A stretch of DNA of 64,000 nucleotides from Imperialibacter roseus (GTDB taxonomy: Bacteria > Bacteroidota > Bacteroidia > Cytophagales > Cyclobacteriaceae): assembly GCF_032999765.1 (NCBI RefSeq), contig NZ_CP136051.1, forward strand, positions 1,836,417-1,900,416, given 5' to 3'. The notes under the pieces were generated by a model. The model was not told the DNA's origin. It saw nothing but the letters and a program-made list of their open reading frames with translations, and made no database searches. Below, piece after piece: positions 15,754 to 24,210 of this stretch. Within the stretch, counting starts at the first letter, position 1. Each line of letters opens with the position of its first letter. The translations under genes and the position numbers were made by a program.

Positions 15754-17376
15754 GTGAAACTAATCTACTCTTTACTTCTGACAAGCTGGAAAAAGCTGTT
15801 TTTTGCCATGCTGATGAGCATTGTGGCCGGAGGGTTGTATGCTTTGTCGATCAAGTTTCTTCACGAAATCATTACCAGCGATTCCGGGTTGATGCTGGTG
15901 TTTTATAAGCTCAATATCTGCATCATCGCATCCACTGCCATGTCTGTGTTCGCCGGACATTACCTCACCAAAGTGTATGAGGGCCAGGTATCTGACCTCC
16001 GTCTTTCCATATCAAAGAAAATCCTGAAGGCCGATTTTTTTCATGTGGAGCAGAACTCTCTTCAAATAATGCCTGTGCTGAATAACGACATCAATACCAT
16101 TGGTGCGTTCATAAAAACGGTGCCTGATTTTTTTGTTTCAATTTCAAAAGTGGTGGCCTGTGTGGCTTATATGTTCTGGCTCTCATGGCAGCTTACGGCC
16201 TATGTGATGAGCATTTACGCCCTGGTGTTTCTGGTTTCGATGATTGTTTTTCCAAGGGTACATAAGCAGGAGAGGATGATCAGAGAGCTGAAGAATGACA
16301 TTTTCGAGCATATCAATGGCCTGGTGAGAGGGCTCAAGGAACTGTCGCTCAATAAAAAGCACAAGTCTATTTACGTGCAGGATATTATGGGTCCCACGAG
16401 CCGCAAACACAGCGACAGTTTGACGATTCTTGGGACGCTGCACATATTCGTGACCAAGATTGGAGAGCTTATCGTCATTGTTTCGCTTTCGGTGCTGCTG
16501 ATTAAGTACAACGACATTGTGGTGGTGGACAGCGGCTTGCTGTTAGAGTTTTTGACGGTGGTTATGTTCGTTTTGCCGGCACTGATTATTACGACGACTT
16601 TTCTTAATAACATAAAAAAGGTGGAGGTTGCCCTCAATGCGATCGGCAAGCTGGGAATTGAGTATCAGCCAGACAGTGAGGCAAAGCAGCAGCCGGTGAG
16701 CCCGATCGGGTCTCAACCGGAGCCATTGATTGTTCTTGAAGATGTGGGGTTTGAATATGGTTCGGAAAGGGAAGCAAATGGGTTTCATATCGGGCCGTTT
16801 AATCTGACGATCAACCGTGGGGAAATAGTTTATCTCAGTGGGGGGAACGGTAGCGGTAAAACAACACTGGGTAAGCTGATTGTGGGACTTTATCGACCAA
16901 GCTCTGGGAAGATTTTATTTCAGGGGCAGGAAATAGACGAACGCAAAAATGAAGACTATCGCAACCAATTCGCAGCGCTGTTCCCCGACTCTCATGTGTT
17001 CAGAGGGCTGCAGTACATTGACGATGCATATCTGCAAACGCATGGGGAGCGACTTATCAAGATGCTCAATATTGAAGAGATTGTAAATATCAAGGATAAA
17101 TCGCTGTCTACCATACGGGTGTCATCGGGGCAGCAGGGCAGATTGTCACTGTTGAGGTCGCTACTGGAAGACAAAGGAATTTACCTGTTCGATGAGTGGG
17201 CGGCTAACCAGGATCCGCTTTTTAAACTGAAATTTTACGGTTCAATTATCCCGGATTTGAAGAAAGAAGGAAAGACTGTTATTGTGATTACCCACGATGA
17301 GTCCTATTTCCATATGGCCGATAGAATTATCAAGCTTGAAGATGGTCATGTGGTCAGACAGCACTCCGGCAAATAG
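15754..17376 (+). CDS. PvdE-type (cyclic peptide) ABC exporter
   Basis: A 540-residue half transporter with the membrane domain fused to the ATPase. The GTG at 15754 (reading VKLIYSLLLTSWKKL) is chosen because it gives the usual family length; the frame is open further upstream. Six membrane helices fill about residues 10-310. The ATPase has Walker A SGGNGSGKTT (about 361-370), a signature reading SSGQQGR (about 456), and Walker B IYLFDEWAANQDP (about 475-487). The DEWAANQDP form is characteristic of the PvdE/SyrD cyclic-peptide exporter family, which moves amphipathic lipopeptide precursors to the periplasm. No peptide synthetase is nearby. Standing among glycosyltransferases and lipid genes, it may flip an amphipathic glycolipid. 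The substrate is unknown. Confidence 0.85.
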   Translation: MKLIYSLLLTSWKKLFFAMLMSIVAGGLYALSIKFLHEIITSDSGLMLVFYKLNICIIASTAMSVFAGHYLTKVYEGQVSDLRLSISKKILKADFFHVEQNSLQIMPVLNNDINTIGAFIKTVPDFFVSISKVVACVAYMFWLSWQLTAYVMSIYALVFLVSMIVFPRVHKQERMIRELKNDIFEHINGLVRGLKELSLNKKHKSIYVQDIMGPTSRKHSDSLTILGTLHIFVTKIGELIVIVSLSVLLIKYNDIVVVDSGLLLEFLTVVMFVLPALIITTTFLNNIKKVEVALNAIGKLGIEYQPDSEAKQQPVSPIGSQPEPLIVLEDVGFEYGSEREANGFHIGPFNLTINRGEIVYLSGGNGSGKTTLGKLIVGLYRPSSGKILFQGQEIDERKNEDYRNQFAALFPDSHVFRGLQYIDDAYLQTHGERLIKMLNIEEIVNIKDKSLSTIRVSSGQQGRLSLLRSLLEDKGIYLFDEWAANQDPLFKLKFYGSIIPDLKKEGKTVIVITHDESYFHMADRIIKLEDGHVVRQHSGK

Positions 17377-17384
17377 GCGTTTGG

Positions 17385-19142
17385 CTAACTCACATCTCTG
17401 AGATCGAAGCATTCAGGGCATGGTTTTTTCAGCCCAAAGAGAAACGACCGGTAGGGGAATATGTTTCTGGTGTAGGGAAATTCCGATGGATAAAGTTTGT
17501 ATTTGATGTTGTCCGTTTGGATCAAATCGTCCATACTGGACCCAAAGGCCAAAAATGTGCAGGTCGGATTATTTTCGAACCAAACGGGGCTGACGATTTT
17601 AGCCAGCATCCCACACATCATCATCACTACTGTGCCGTCTTCAAACCTTTGTTCAGCAAGTTCTTCGTAAAGCTCGTAGGAGTTCCTGAAGGGAACCCTC
17701 ATGATGCGGGGCTCGTCCACTTCCAGTCCCAGCTTTTTGAGTACTGCCAGGTCCTGAAACTCGTTAAGGACAAAGAACAGCTTCCTGCCTCTCAATGCTC
17801 CCAGGATAGCTGGAAGCAGCGAGAGGTTATGGTGGATGGTCATCGCCGGCACAGTGAATTCGTCGGCTTGTCTGAGCTCCAGAGCCAGTGTTTTCAGCTC
17901 AGGATAGCAGGTGCCGCATGGAACTCCCACAAAGTAATTGTGCCTTTTGACTTTCAGGGCTGTCATCAGTCGCTCAGCCAGCACTGTAGAGTATATCTGC
18001 TGTTTTCTGCCGTACCATTTCGCTTCATTGTCTTTGTTAAGGTACTTTCTGATAAAAGTGATTTCTCCATCATTGAGATGAGAAAAACAGAAAGGCACTT
18101 TCTTTTCCAGGAGATCTCTCAAACGTGACGCACTTTCGTGGTAGCCGGGGCCATAATTCTTGCTGTATCTGAAAATCTGCGGCTGCGTCGACCTGCCTTT
18201 GTTGTACCGGTTGATCTGCAACAGGGTCACCAGCGATTGCAGGTAGGCCGCAAATGAAACAACAGCAGCCAGCGGCTTAAGAAGGCTCGTGGTATTGAAT
18301 GTGTATTTGCCCTTTAATTGTTGCAGTCGCCTGCGAAAGTGTTCTCTCGATGCCGGGATGTGAACCACCAGTGGATGGGTACCTGTGGCGGTGTTGTGTA
18401 ATTGATCCTTTTTCCAAACCAGGTCCCGGAAGATGGTTTGCTGCGATGCCAGACCAAATGTCTTGAGCAGCTTCCGCTCGTATTGGAAGAAGAGGAAGCT
18501 GTGCCTCTTTGACAGGAGGGGCCAGCTAACAGCGGTGGCTCGCCCACCTGTGCAGGCAAAGAGCTGTTGTTGACCGTCAATGGCGATAGTGTAGGCTGGG
18601 TTAAATAGCTGAGAGCTACAGTCTGCATAGAATCGGCTAAATAGCGACTGGTCTGACCGTATTTGTGTCAAAGCTTGCTCGTCGGCAAAGTCGATTCCGT
18701 ACAAAGCCTGTATGTCGCTCAGCATTTGACGAAGGTGCTTCAATTTGCCCATGAAGGAGCCGGAATTCAGATAGTCGTAGTAAGTGGCGCCACGGGGGTA
18801 AAATTTCCAGTAGAAGTATTTGAGGATACGATCTCTGAAATAGAAATTGGCTTCGGCTGAAAATAAAACATCAGTATTGAGCTGGGAAAACAGCTCCAAA
18901 ATATCAGACTCACCACCGATCAGATCAACATCAAAAGCGTCGACAACAAGCACGTGATCATCGTCGTCAGCGTCTGTTGAAAGAAAGAAGTTATTGAGAA
19001 GACTTAGTTTAATAGCATTAGTACTCCATTCCTCACCAATTCCCAGAATTTCCAGGGGCAGGGTGAGCTTTGCACACGAATTCTTCAGGGTGTTTACCCT
19101 TTCGTCAACCGTGTTTGCAAAAGTCACAACTTTTAAACTCAT
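17385..19142 (-). CDS. Two-domain glycosyltransferase (PLOD-like GT plus GT-D fold)
   Basis: About 585 residues from the ATG at 19142 (MSLKVVTFANTVDERVNTL). The N-terminal half looks like the glycosyltransferase domain of lysyl hydroxylase/procollagen transferases: LVVDAFDVDLIGG, VLFSAEANFYF, YLNSGSFMGKL and QSLFSRFYA are the nucleotide-sugar and acceptor segments of that group. The C-terminal third, from about residue 330, carries PFCFSHLNDGEITFIRKYL and GVPCGTCYPEL, matching the GT-D fold (DUF1792) whose DGE motif replaces the usual DxD. A single chain with two different transferase folds would add two consecutive sugars. It ends 8 bp from the convergent ABC exporter and contains no membrane helix. 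Confidence 0.7.
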   Translation of the reverse strand: MSLKVVTFANTVDERVNTLKNSCAKLTLPLEILGIGEEWSTNAIKLSLLNNFFLSTDADDDDHVLVVDAFDVDLIGGESDILELFSQLNTDVLFSAEANFYFRDRILKYFYWKFYPRGATYYDYLNSGSFMGKLKHLRQMLSDIQALYGIDFADEQALTQIRSDQSLFSRFYADCSSQLFNPAYTIAIDGQQQLFACTGGRATAVSWPLLSKRHSFLFFQYERKLLKTFGLASQQTIFRDLVWKKDQLHNTATGTHPLVVHIPASREHFRRRLQQLKGKYTFNTTSLLKPLAAVVSFAAYLQSLVTLLQINRYNKGRSTQPQIFRYSKNYGPGYHESASRLRDLLEKKVPFCFSHLNDGEITFIRKYLNKDNEAKWYGRKQQIYSTVLAERLMTALKVKRHNYFVGVPCGTCYPELKTLALELRQADEFTVPAMTIHHNLSLLPAILGALRGRKLFFVLNEFQDLAVLKKLGLEVDEPRIMRVPFRNSYELYEELAEQRFEDGTVVMMMCGMLAKIVSPVWFENNPTCTFLAFGSSMDDLIQTDNIKYKLYPSEFPYTRNIFPYRSFLFGLKKPCPECFDLRDVS

Positions 19143-19339
19143 CTTTATGAACTGTTTTGCGAGCAAAGTAAATGAACTTTGAGACATTTATCGTCCATAG
19201 ATACTGATCAAATCAGTCACCCTGCAATGAGTGTCGTTTCTGGACATTGTCGGAAGCCAGATGATACTTATTCTCCATCCTTTGTTCGCCCAACGTCTTA
19301 TACTAAAGCAAATTTCAAGCAAAACAGCGTTTTCGTAAG

Positions 19340-20218
19340 ATGATGGCTACTCTGAGTGAGGTTTTGAGGTATTTAAGAGTGAACACTCTTTGGAGCTCCA
19401 GCTTGCGCATAAGGTCGACCGTTTCGGCGAAGCGAAGTGAAGAACAGCCAATTTATATTTCTCTTTCTACCACACCTGAGCGCATCGCTAAAATCGGCCC
19501 TGCCATAGCGTCCGTAATGGACCAGACCTTGATGCCTGACAAGATATTCCTTTGCATCGCCAAAAAAAGCAAGAAAGGGCAGGCTTATAGAATTCCAGCC
19601 TTTTTATCGGGCAACCCCTTGGTGGAAATAAGTTGGGTAGAAAAAGACCTCGGGCCCGCCACCAAATGGTTTTATACCTGCAACGCTGATCATATCGCCA
19701 AAGGCAGCAACATCATCGTGCTGGACGATGATCAGGTGTATCCGAAGCAACTGGTGGAACACTATCTGCATTGCAGAAGGCAGTTTCCCGGAGCGGCTTT
19801 CACATTGCTGGGCTGGCCAGTGCCAACTACCGGGCGGCACACCGACAGGAAGTGTGTGAGTGCAGGGAAAGTTAGAATTCTGGGCGCCGACAATAGGATT
19901 GAAGTGACTGAGAGCTCCCGGCAGGTGCATTGCATGCAGGGGGCCTCCAGCTACATGATTACAAAGGGGATGCTTAAACCCACGGCCGATTACTTCGAGA
20001 AATATGAGGCAGCCAATTTTGCCGACGACATCCTGATCAGCGGGCTTTTGGCAGCCAGCCATGTGCCTGTGTATGTGCTGCCAGGCCCATTTCAGTTTAT
20101 TCGGCTTCATTCTTTACGGATGATGAGGGCAGCTAGCTTGTACAATAACACCAATCGGAGTAGCGATTACAACGATCAGCTTTACATGCTTTTCGAAAAA
20201 AACTGGCCCGCTGTTTAG
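19340..20218 (+). CDS. GT-A-fold glycosyltransferase
   Basis: A 292-residue cytoplasmic protein. IYISLSTTPERIAKIGPAIA at the N-terminus and a central NIIVLDDDQVYP (DxD-type motif binding metal and sugar nucleotide) place it among GT-A transferases of the bacterial group that handle capsular and LPS sugars. The downstream HCMQGASSYMITK and NFADDILISGLLAAS segments are the acceptor and catalytic base regions (DD pair). It is convergent with the sulfotransferase gene and overlaps it by 4 nt. The donor sugar cannot be told from the sequence. It is transcribed away from the two-domain transferase across a 197-bp gap. Confidence 0.75.
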   Translation: MMATLSEVLRYLRVNTLWSSSLRIRSTVSAKRSEEQPIYISLSTTPERIAKIGPAIASVMDQTLMPDKIFLCIAKKSKKGQAYRIPAFLSGNPLVEISWVEKDLGPATKWFYTCNADHIAKGSNIIVLDDDQVYPKQLVEHYLHCRRQFPGAAFTLLGWPVPTTGRHTDRKCVSAGKVRILGADNRIEVTESSRQVHCMQGASSYMITKGMLKPTADYFEKYEAANFADDILISGLLAASHVPVYVLPGPFQFIRLHSLRMMRAASLYNNTNRSSDYNDQLYMLFEKNWPAV

Positions 20219-21066
20219 TAAATGTACGGGCTCAGCCGGTTTGATCGGTTGACAACAATCCTTAGCCCAAGGCAGCCAACCACCCGGGCAAATTTAAAGA
20301 TATGCGTGAGGCTTGTTCGGTAGGTTTTTAGGTGGCTCCATCCATTAATCTTCCCAGCTGCTTTTATGTTTTTCACAAGGTGCCTCTCCCTGATAAAGTC
20401 CTTTCTCAACACCTCCATTGCGTATAGAAACAAGCGATCCCGTATGGATTGTTGAGACACCTCCGGATATACGACGCTTGCATGCTTTGCCTTGTTTTCT
20501 GCTTCCGTTACAATTTTCGACACCCACTCGGGATTTGATTTCTTGTCTTGCTTGTTGTCCCACTTGATTTCTAGCTGGATGTCGAGGTGTCGCATTAGCC
20601 GTTTCCATTCGTTAGGCCCGTCCTCGATGCTGATATGAATAAACCTGGGGTCATCCTTGAAAAAGTGTAGTACTCTTTTTCTGTAAATGAGCCAGTCAAT
20701 CAATATTTGGCGGTAGACTGTTTTGCCCATGATCAATCTCGAAAGACGAACGATCGCTTTGTCATCCGACATGTGCCGCTCGTCGATATGACTGAACCAG
20801 TTAAACATGCTGAGAATCCAGCGGGATGGCTCCCGATCCAGCAGAACTATTTTTGCATCGGGAAACCAGGTGGTGAGGTGATGGAAATTGTGTAGGCTGC
20901 CATCGAGAAAGTAGTCAAACTTCGAAAAAAAGGCTTCGTTTGGCTCGGTTAGGTGAGAGTACACCCCGAAGTGAGGCGTATGGGTAACCCGAAGACCTTT
21001 TTCCTTCAAGGCATTGGTGATGCTGGTGGTGCCCATTTTTGAGGAGCCGATGAAGAATACTTTCAT
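20215..21066 (-). CDS. Sulfotransferase family protein
   Basis: A 283-residue P-loop protein. GSSKMGTTSITNALKEKG (residues 8-25) is the 5'-phosphosulfate loop for PAPS, and VLLDREPSRWILSMFNW (Arg78, Ser81) is the 3'-phosphate-binding region. LDGSLHNFHHLTTWFPDAK between them fits the Sulfotransfer_4/P-loop sulfotransferase group. It would transfer sulfate to a hydroxyl or amine of a glycan or lipid. Its start overlaps the stop of a GT4 glycosyltransferase by 4 nt, so the two are coupled and the acceptor is probably the sugar added by that enzyme. No PAPS-synthesis genes are in the window. Confidence 0.75.
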   Translation of the reverse strand: MKVFFIGSSKMGTTSITNALKEKGLRVTHTPHFGVYSHLTEPNEAFFSKFDYFLDGSLHNFHHLTTWFPDAKIVLLDREPSRWILSMFNWFSHIDERHMSDDKAIVRLSRLIMGKTVYRQILIDWLIYRKRVLHFFKDDPRFIHISIEDGPNEWKRLMRHLDIQLEIKWDNKQDKKSNPEWVSKIVTEAENKAKHASVVYPEVSQQSIRDRLFLYAMEVLRKDFIRERHLVKNIKAAGKINGWSHLKTYRTSLTHIFKFARVVGCLGLRIVVNRSNRLSPYIY

Positions 21067-22259
21067 AGACTGTCAGGTGCCGGTTTGTGGAAAAGCTCGA
21101 AATAGGCTTGTGCCATGCTGTCCCATGTGAACATTTCCTTCTCGGTATTACTTTTGAACAACTGACCAAGGCTTTTGAGCGCTTCTTTGTCGGCCAGCAG
21201 TTTGTCAACTGTCTTGCTCCATGCTTCTCCATCGCCGGACGGCAGCAGCAAGCCATTGAAGTTGTCTTTTACTGCCGATGGAATGCCGTCTACTCTTGCT
21301 GCCAGGCAAACCAGCCCACTGATGGCCGCTTCCAGAGCTACGAGCCCAAACCCCTCGTAGTCACCGTCAACATGCAAGTTGGGCATCACAAACAAATCGG
21401 CATGCAAAAGCAGCTGATCAAGTTCAGCTTGGGGTAATTTTCCTGTAAATAACACTTTGTCTCTATAGGTCGGCTCTATCATAAGCTGGTCGAGTTCAAG
21501 GGCTTCCAGGCCAAAGCCAAAAAGGTGAGCGAGTTTCCTAAAGACAGATGCCGGAAGTAGTTTTGAAAACCACAATATGAGCTTAATGTTCTTTTCTCTG
21601 GGCCCAGCAATTACATAAAAGACTGGTGTTTGGGTTTGCGTCAGCACATTTTTTATGAACCAAACAAAGCCCTTCCGTTTAATAGGCCGGCCAATAGATA
21701 CGATCAAAGATTTGCCGCTGAGATCCGTTTCACATCTTTCTTTGAACTGTGAGTAGATGGCTTCATTTTTTTGTGGGCTTGGCAGCGGCTCAAATCCATT
21801 GGGGATATAGTGCGCCCTGGCTGAGGGGATGCCTGCCTTGATGCATTCAAGCCTCGTCTCGTCACTCACGGCAATGACCCAGGCAAATTTTGATAGGTAT
21901 TTTCGCAGCCAAAACTGGTATAAGGTCGACTTGAAGATGACATCGAGGCCATGGACTGTGGCAGCCATTTTTTTTCGGGTGAGCCAAAGCAGGGGGGTTA
22001 AAAACAGTGCCATGAGGCCGTCGTTGGCATGAATGACGGCTATGCGGGGGTTGCTCCAAACCTTGAATAAGCACCACGGAACAACCGAGATGAAAAATAG
22101 TGCTTTAGGGTATTTTCCACTAAAGATAATTTTGTGGACTATTGTACATGATTGCAGGTTTTTGATCAACTCATAGCTTTGCTTTTGCATGCCGCCAATG
22201 GATGGAGGATATTTGTGCGTAACAACAAGAACTTCGGAATCGCTTCGGCCTGCCAGCAT
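21063..22259 (-). CDS. GT4-family glycosyltransferase
   Basis: A 398-residue GT-B transferase. The N-terminal VVTHKYPPSIGGMQKQSYEL has the glycine-rich acceptor-side loop, and the second domain gives LIVSIGRPIKRKGFVWFI, DKVLFTGKLPQAELDQLL, and YEGFGLVALEAAISG, where the E-x7-E pair binds the sugar nucleotide. It belongs to the Glycos_transf_1 superfamily that builds surface polysaccharides and glycolipids. It is translationally coupled to the sulfotransferase gene downstream. Its start lies only 17 bp from the start of a divergent GT4 gene, so its promoter must sit inside that neighbour or its true start must lie further in. Confidence 0.82.
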   Translation of the reverse strand: MLAGRSDSEVLVVTHKYPPSIGGMQKQSYELIKNLQSCTIVHKIIFSGKYPKALFFISVVPWCLFKVWSNPRIAVIHANDGLMALFLTPLLWLTRKKMAATVHGLDVIFKSTLYQFWLRKYLSKFAWVIAVSDETRLECIKAGIPSARAHYIPNGFEPLPSPQKNEAIYSQFKERCETDLSGKSLIVSIGRPIKRKGFVWFIKNVLTQTQTPVFYVIAGPREKNIKLILWFSKLLPASVFRKLAHLFGFGLEALELDQLMIEPTYRDKVLFTGKLPQAELDQLLLHADLFVMPNLHVDGDYEGFGLVALEAAISGLVCLAARVDGIPSAVKDNFNGLLLPSGDGEAWSKTVDKLLADKEALKSLGQLFKSNTEKEMFTWDSMAQAYFELFHKPAPDSL

Positions 22260-22276
22260 GTGAGGTTTGTGGAAAT

Positions 22277-23422
22277 ATGAGCAAAGTTAAGATTGTATTT
22301 TTTATTGATGTACTCAAAAAGGATTTTGATGGAGTGTCTAACACCACCAACCAAATTGCCTATCGCCTGCCGAGGGACCTATTTGACGCCATCTTTATCA
22401 CTCCTCTGCCGCCGGAAGACCCGGAGTTTCCCTTTCCTGTGTACAAGTGCCCATCGATAGACCTACCGCTTTATAAGCAATATAAATTGGCGCTACCCAA
22501 GCGAATGAAGGGACTGGAAGCTAAACTCGACGATTTCGCCCCTGATATTGTGCATTGGAGTACCCCATCGGCACTGGGCTGGTATGCTGTTAACTATGCA
22601 AAAAAACGCAAGATTCCTGTGGCAACTATATATCACACGCACTTTACTTCCTATGTAGAATACTTCTTAAGGTTTGTACCTGGTATCGATAAGATTTCAC
22701 CTCCGATAGCCCGGCGGCTGCTTTCGTTATACAAAGATTGCTCACTGGTGTTGGCGCCCACCGAAAGCATGAGTGACTACCTGAAAGTATTGAGAGTAAA
22801 CGCTGCCAATATAAGAGTTTGGGGCAGGGGGGTAAACCAGCACTTGTTTTCGCCTGCTTTCAGAGACGATGCTTTTTTCTCCCCATACGGCGTCATCAGC
22901 GAAAAGAAAATTCTTTTTGTCAGCCGACTGGTTAGTTACAAATCCACTGACAGCCTGATTGAGCTCTATAAGTTGCTTGGCAAAGGCCACAAGCTGATTA
23001 TCACTGGCGATGGCCCTGATATGGAAAGACTTCAAAGTAAGATGCCAAAAGCGGTGTTTACCGGAAAACTCACCGGTGAAGCGCTTTCCAGGGTATTTGC
23101 ATCGGCCGATGTGTTCGTGTTTCCGTCGGTTACGGAAACGTTTGGTAACGTGATTCTTGAGGCGATGGCTTCCGGGCTTCCGGTGGTGGCGGCCAGGGCT
23201 GGTGGCCCGGCAGATATTATTGAAGATGGCATTACCGGTTTTTTGGCCGAACCAGGCAACACCAAAGAAATGTATGACCGGATAAAAGCATTGCTGGCGG
23301 ATGATGAACTGCATGCAAGAATCCGGGAAAAGGCGATTTACTATGCCAGCCAGCAAAACTGGGACGTGTTGTGTCAGCGGTTGTTCGATTACTACAAAGA
23401 TTTAGCGACAATCACCTCATGA
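22277..23422 (+). CDS. GT4-family glycosyltransferase (lipid mannosyl/quinovosyl type)
   Basis: A 381-residue GT-B enzyme opening KVKIVFFIDVLKKDFDGVSN. It has HWSTPSALGWYAVNYAKK and YHTHFTSYVEYF in the acceptor domain and ILFVSRLVSYKSTDSL, FTGKLTGEALSRVF and VFPSVTETFGNVILEAMASG in the donor domain. The VTETFGNVILEAMASGLPVV form of the E-x7-E motif, with YHTHF upstream, is common in transferases that glycosylate diacylglycerol-type lipids (MgtA, SqdX-like), so a lipid acceptor is plausible. It overlaps the next glycosyltransferase by 4 nt (ATGA), suggesting they act in sequence. Specificity is inferred only. Confidence 0.8.
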   Translation: MSKVKIVFFIDVLKKDFDGVSNTTNQIAYRLPRDLFDAIFITPLPPEDPEFPFPVYKCPSIDLPLYKQYKLALPKRMKGLEAKLDDFAPDIVHWSTPSALGWYAVNYAKKRKIPVATIYHTHFTSYVEYFLRFVPGIDKISPPIARRLLSLYKDCSLVLAPTESMSDYLKVLRVNAANIRVWGRGVNQHLFSPAFRDDAFFSPYGVISEKKILFVSRLVSYKSTDSLIELYKLLGKGHKLIITGDGPDMERLQSKMPKAVFTGKLTGEALSRVFASADVFVFPSVTETFGNVILEAMASGLPVVAARAGGPADIIEDGITGFLAEPGNTKEMYDRIKALLADDELHARIREKAIYYASQQNWDVLCQRLFDYYKDLATITS

Positions 23423-24141
23423 GTCTGACCTTTAAGATACTTCAGCTAGCTACGCCAAACATCGATTCTTACGCTGGTTATAGTATTGCCTCTGTGCGGG
23501 GCTATGCAAAAAAACATGGTTATCAGCACTTGGTGCAACGCAGCCGGTTGGTTGACGATATGCATATCAACTGGACAAAAATTGCACTGTTGCAAAACGG
23601 CCTGGCCGAAAAAGACGTCGATTACGTGGTGCTGTTAGATGCGGATGTTGTCCTCACAACTACCGCCCTGCCCCTGGAAGATTTTGTGAAGATGGGGAAT
23701 GAAACAACCCACATACTGATGCCTGGCGACACGCCTTTGCTGGGAGGTAAAAGGCCTAACGCAGGGATGATCATTGTTAAAAACAGTCCCGAGGGGAGAG
23801 GCATTATTGACTATTGGCTGCATGCAGCCCGCCACGAAGGCAAGCACCTGGCAGATACCCACCCGAGAAATCAGCTGGTGTACTGGAATTTCGTGATGCC
23901 CAGATTCAAACCCCTTCAGTTTATTATTCCCAGGTCATTTGCCAGGAAGTATTACCCTGTTTACGATTACCTGCGACAGCGTGGAGGGTTTTTGTGGCAC
24001 GTGACCCAAACCAACGAGGGGGTAAGAGAAAAGTATATGAAGAGGCTTTACGAGCAACATAGTCCCGAAATGGGCGACTTTCAAACCACTTTAGAACTAC
24101 TGAAAGGAGCAACCGAAGGGTTGGTTAAGCTGGTTGGGTAA
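23419..24141 (+). CDS. Small GT-A glycosyltransferase
   Basis: About 240 residues from the ATG at 23419, which overlaps the stop of the previous gene (ATGA); a longer frame begins at 23371 but would overlap by 52 nt. ILQLATPNIDSYAGYSIASV opens the protein, followed by DMHINWTKIALLQNGL and DYVVLLDADVVLTTT, a DxD motif for metal and nucleotide sugar. LGGKRPNAGMIIVKNSPEG matches acceptor-side segments of the GMA12/MNN10-like or GT-A galactosyltransferase group. It probably adds the sugar after that of its coupled GT4 neighbour. No signal or membrane helix is present, so it acts on the cytoplasmic face. Confidence 0.72.
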   Translation: MSLTFKILQLATPNIDSYAGYSIASVRGYAKKHGYQHLVQRSRLVDDMHINWTKIALLQNGLAEKDVDYVVLLDADVVLTTTALPLEDFVKMGNETTHILMPGDTPLLGGKRPNAGMIIVKNSPEGRGIIDYWLHAARHEGKHLADTHPRNQLVYWNFVMPRFKPLQFIIPRSFARKYYPVYDYLRQRGGFLWHVTQTNEGVREKYMKRLYEQHSPEMGDFQTTLELLKGATEGLVKLVG

Positions 24142-24210
24142 CTAATAGTACTTTTAGGCGCAGTTGAAAAATTCATTGCTTAGCTTTAGGAAACGTTAAT
24201 CGAAGTTTCA

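Noticed and set aside
15551-15754. Hydrophobic 67-residue open frame before the ABC exporter
   Set aside because: GTG start, no family match, and it ends inside the exporter's start; could be a leader but there is no positive evidence.
22742-23356. Antisense open frame of 204 residues
   Set aside because: Shadow of a GT4 gene; no signal, motif or start context.
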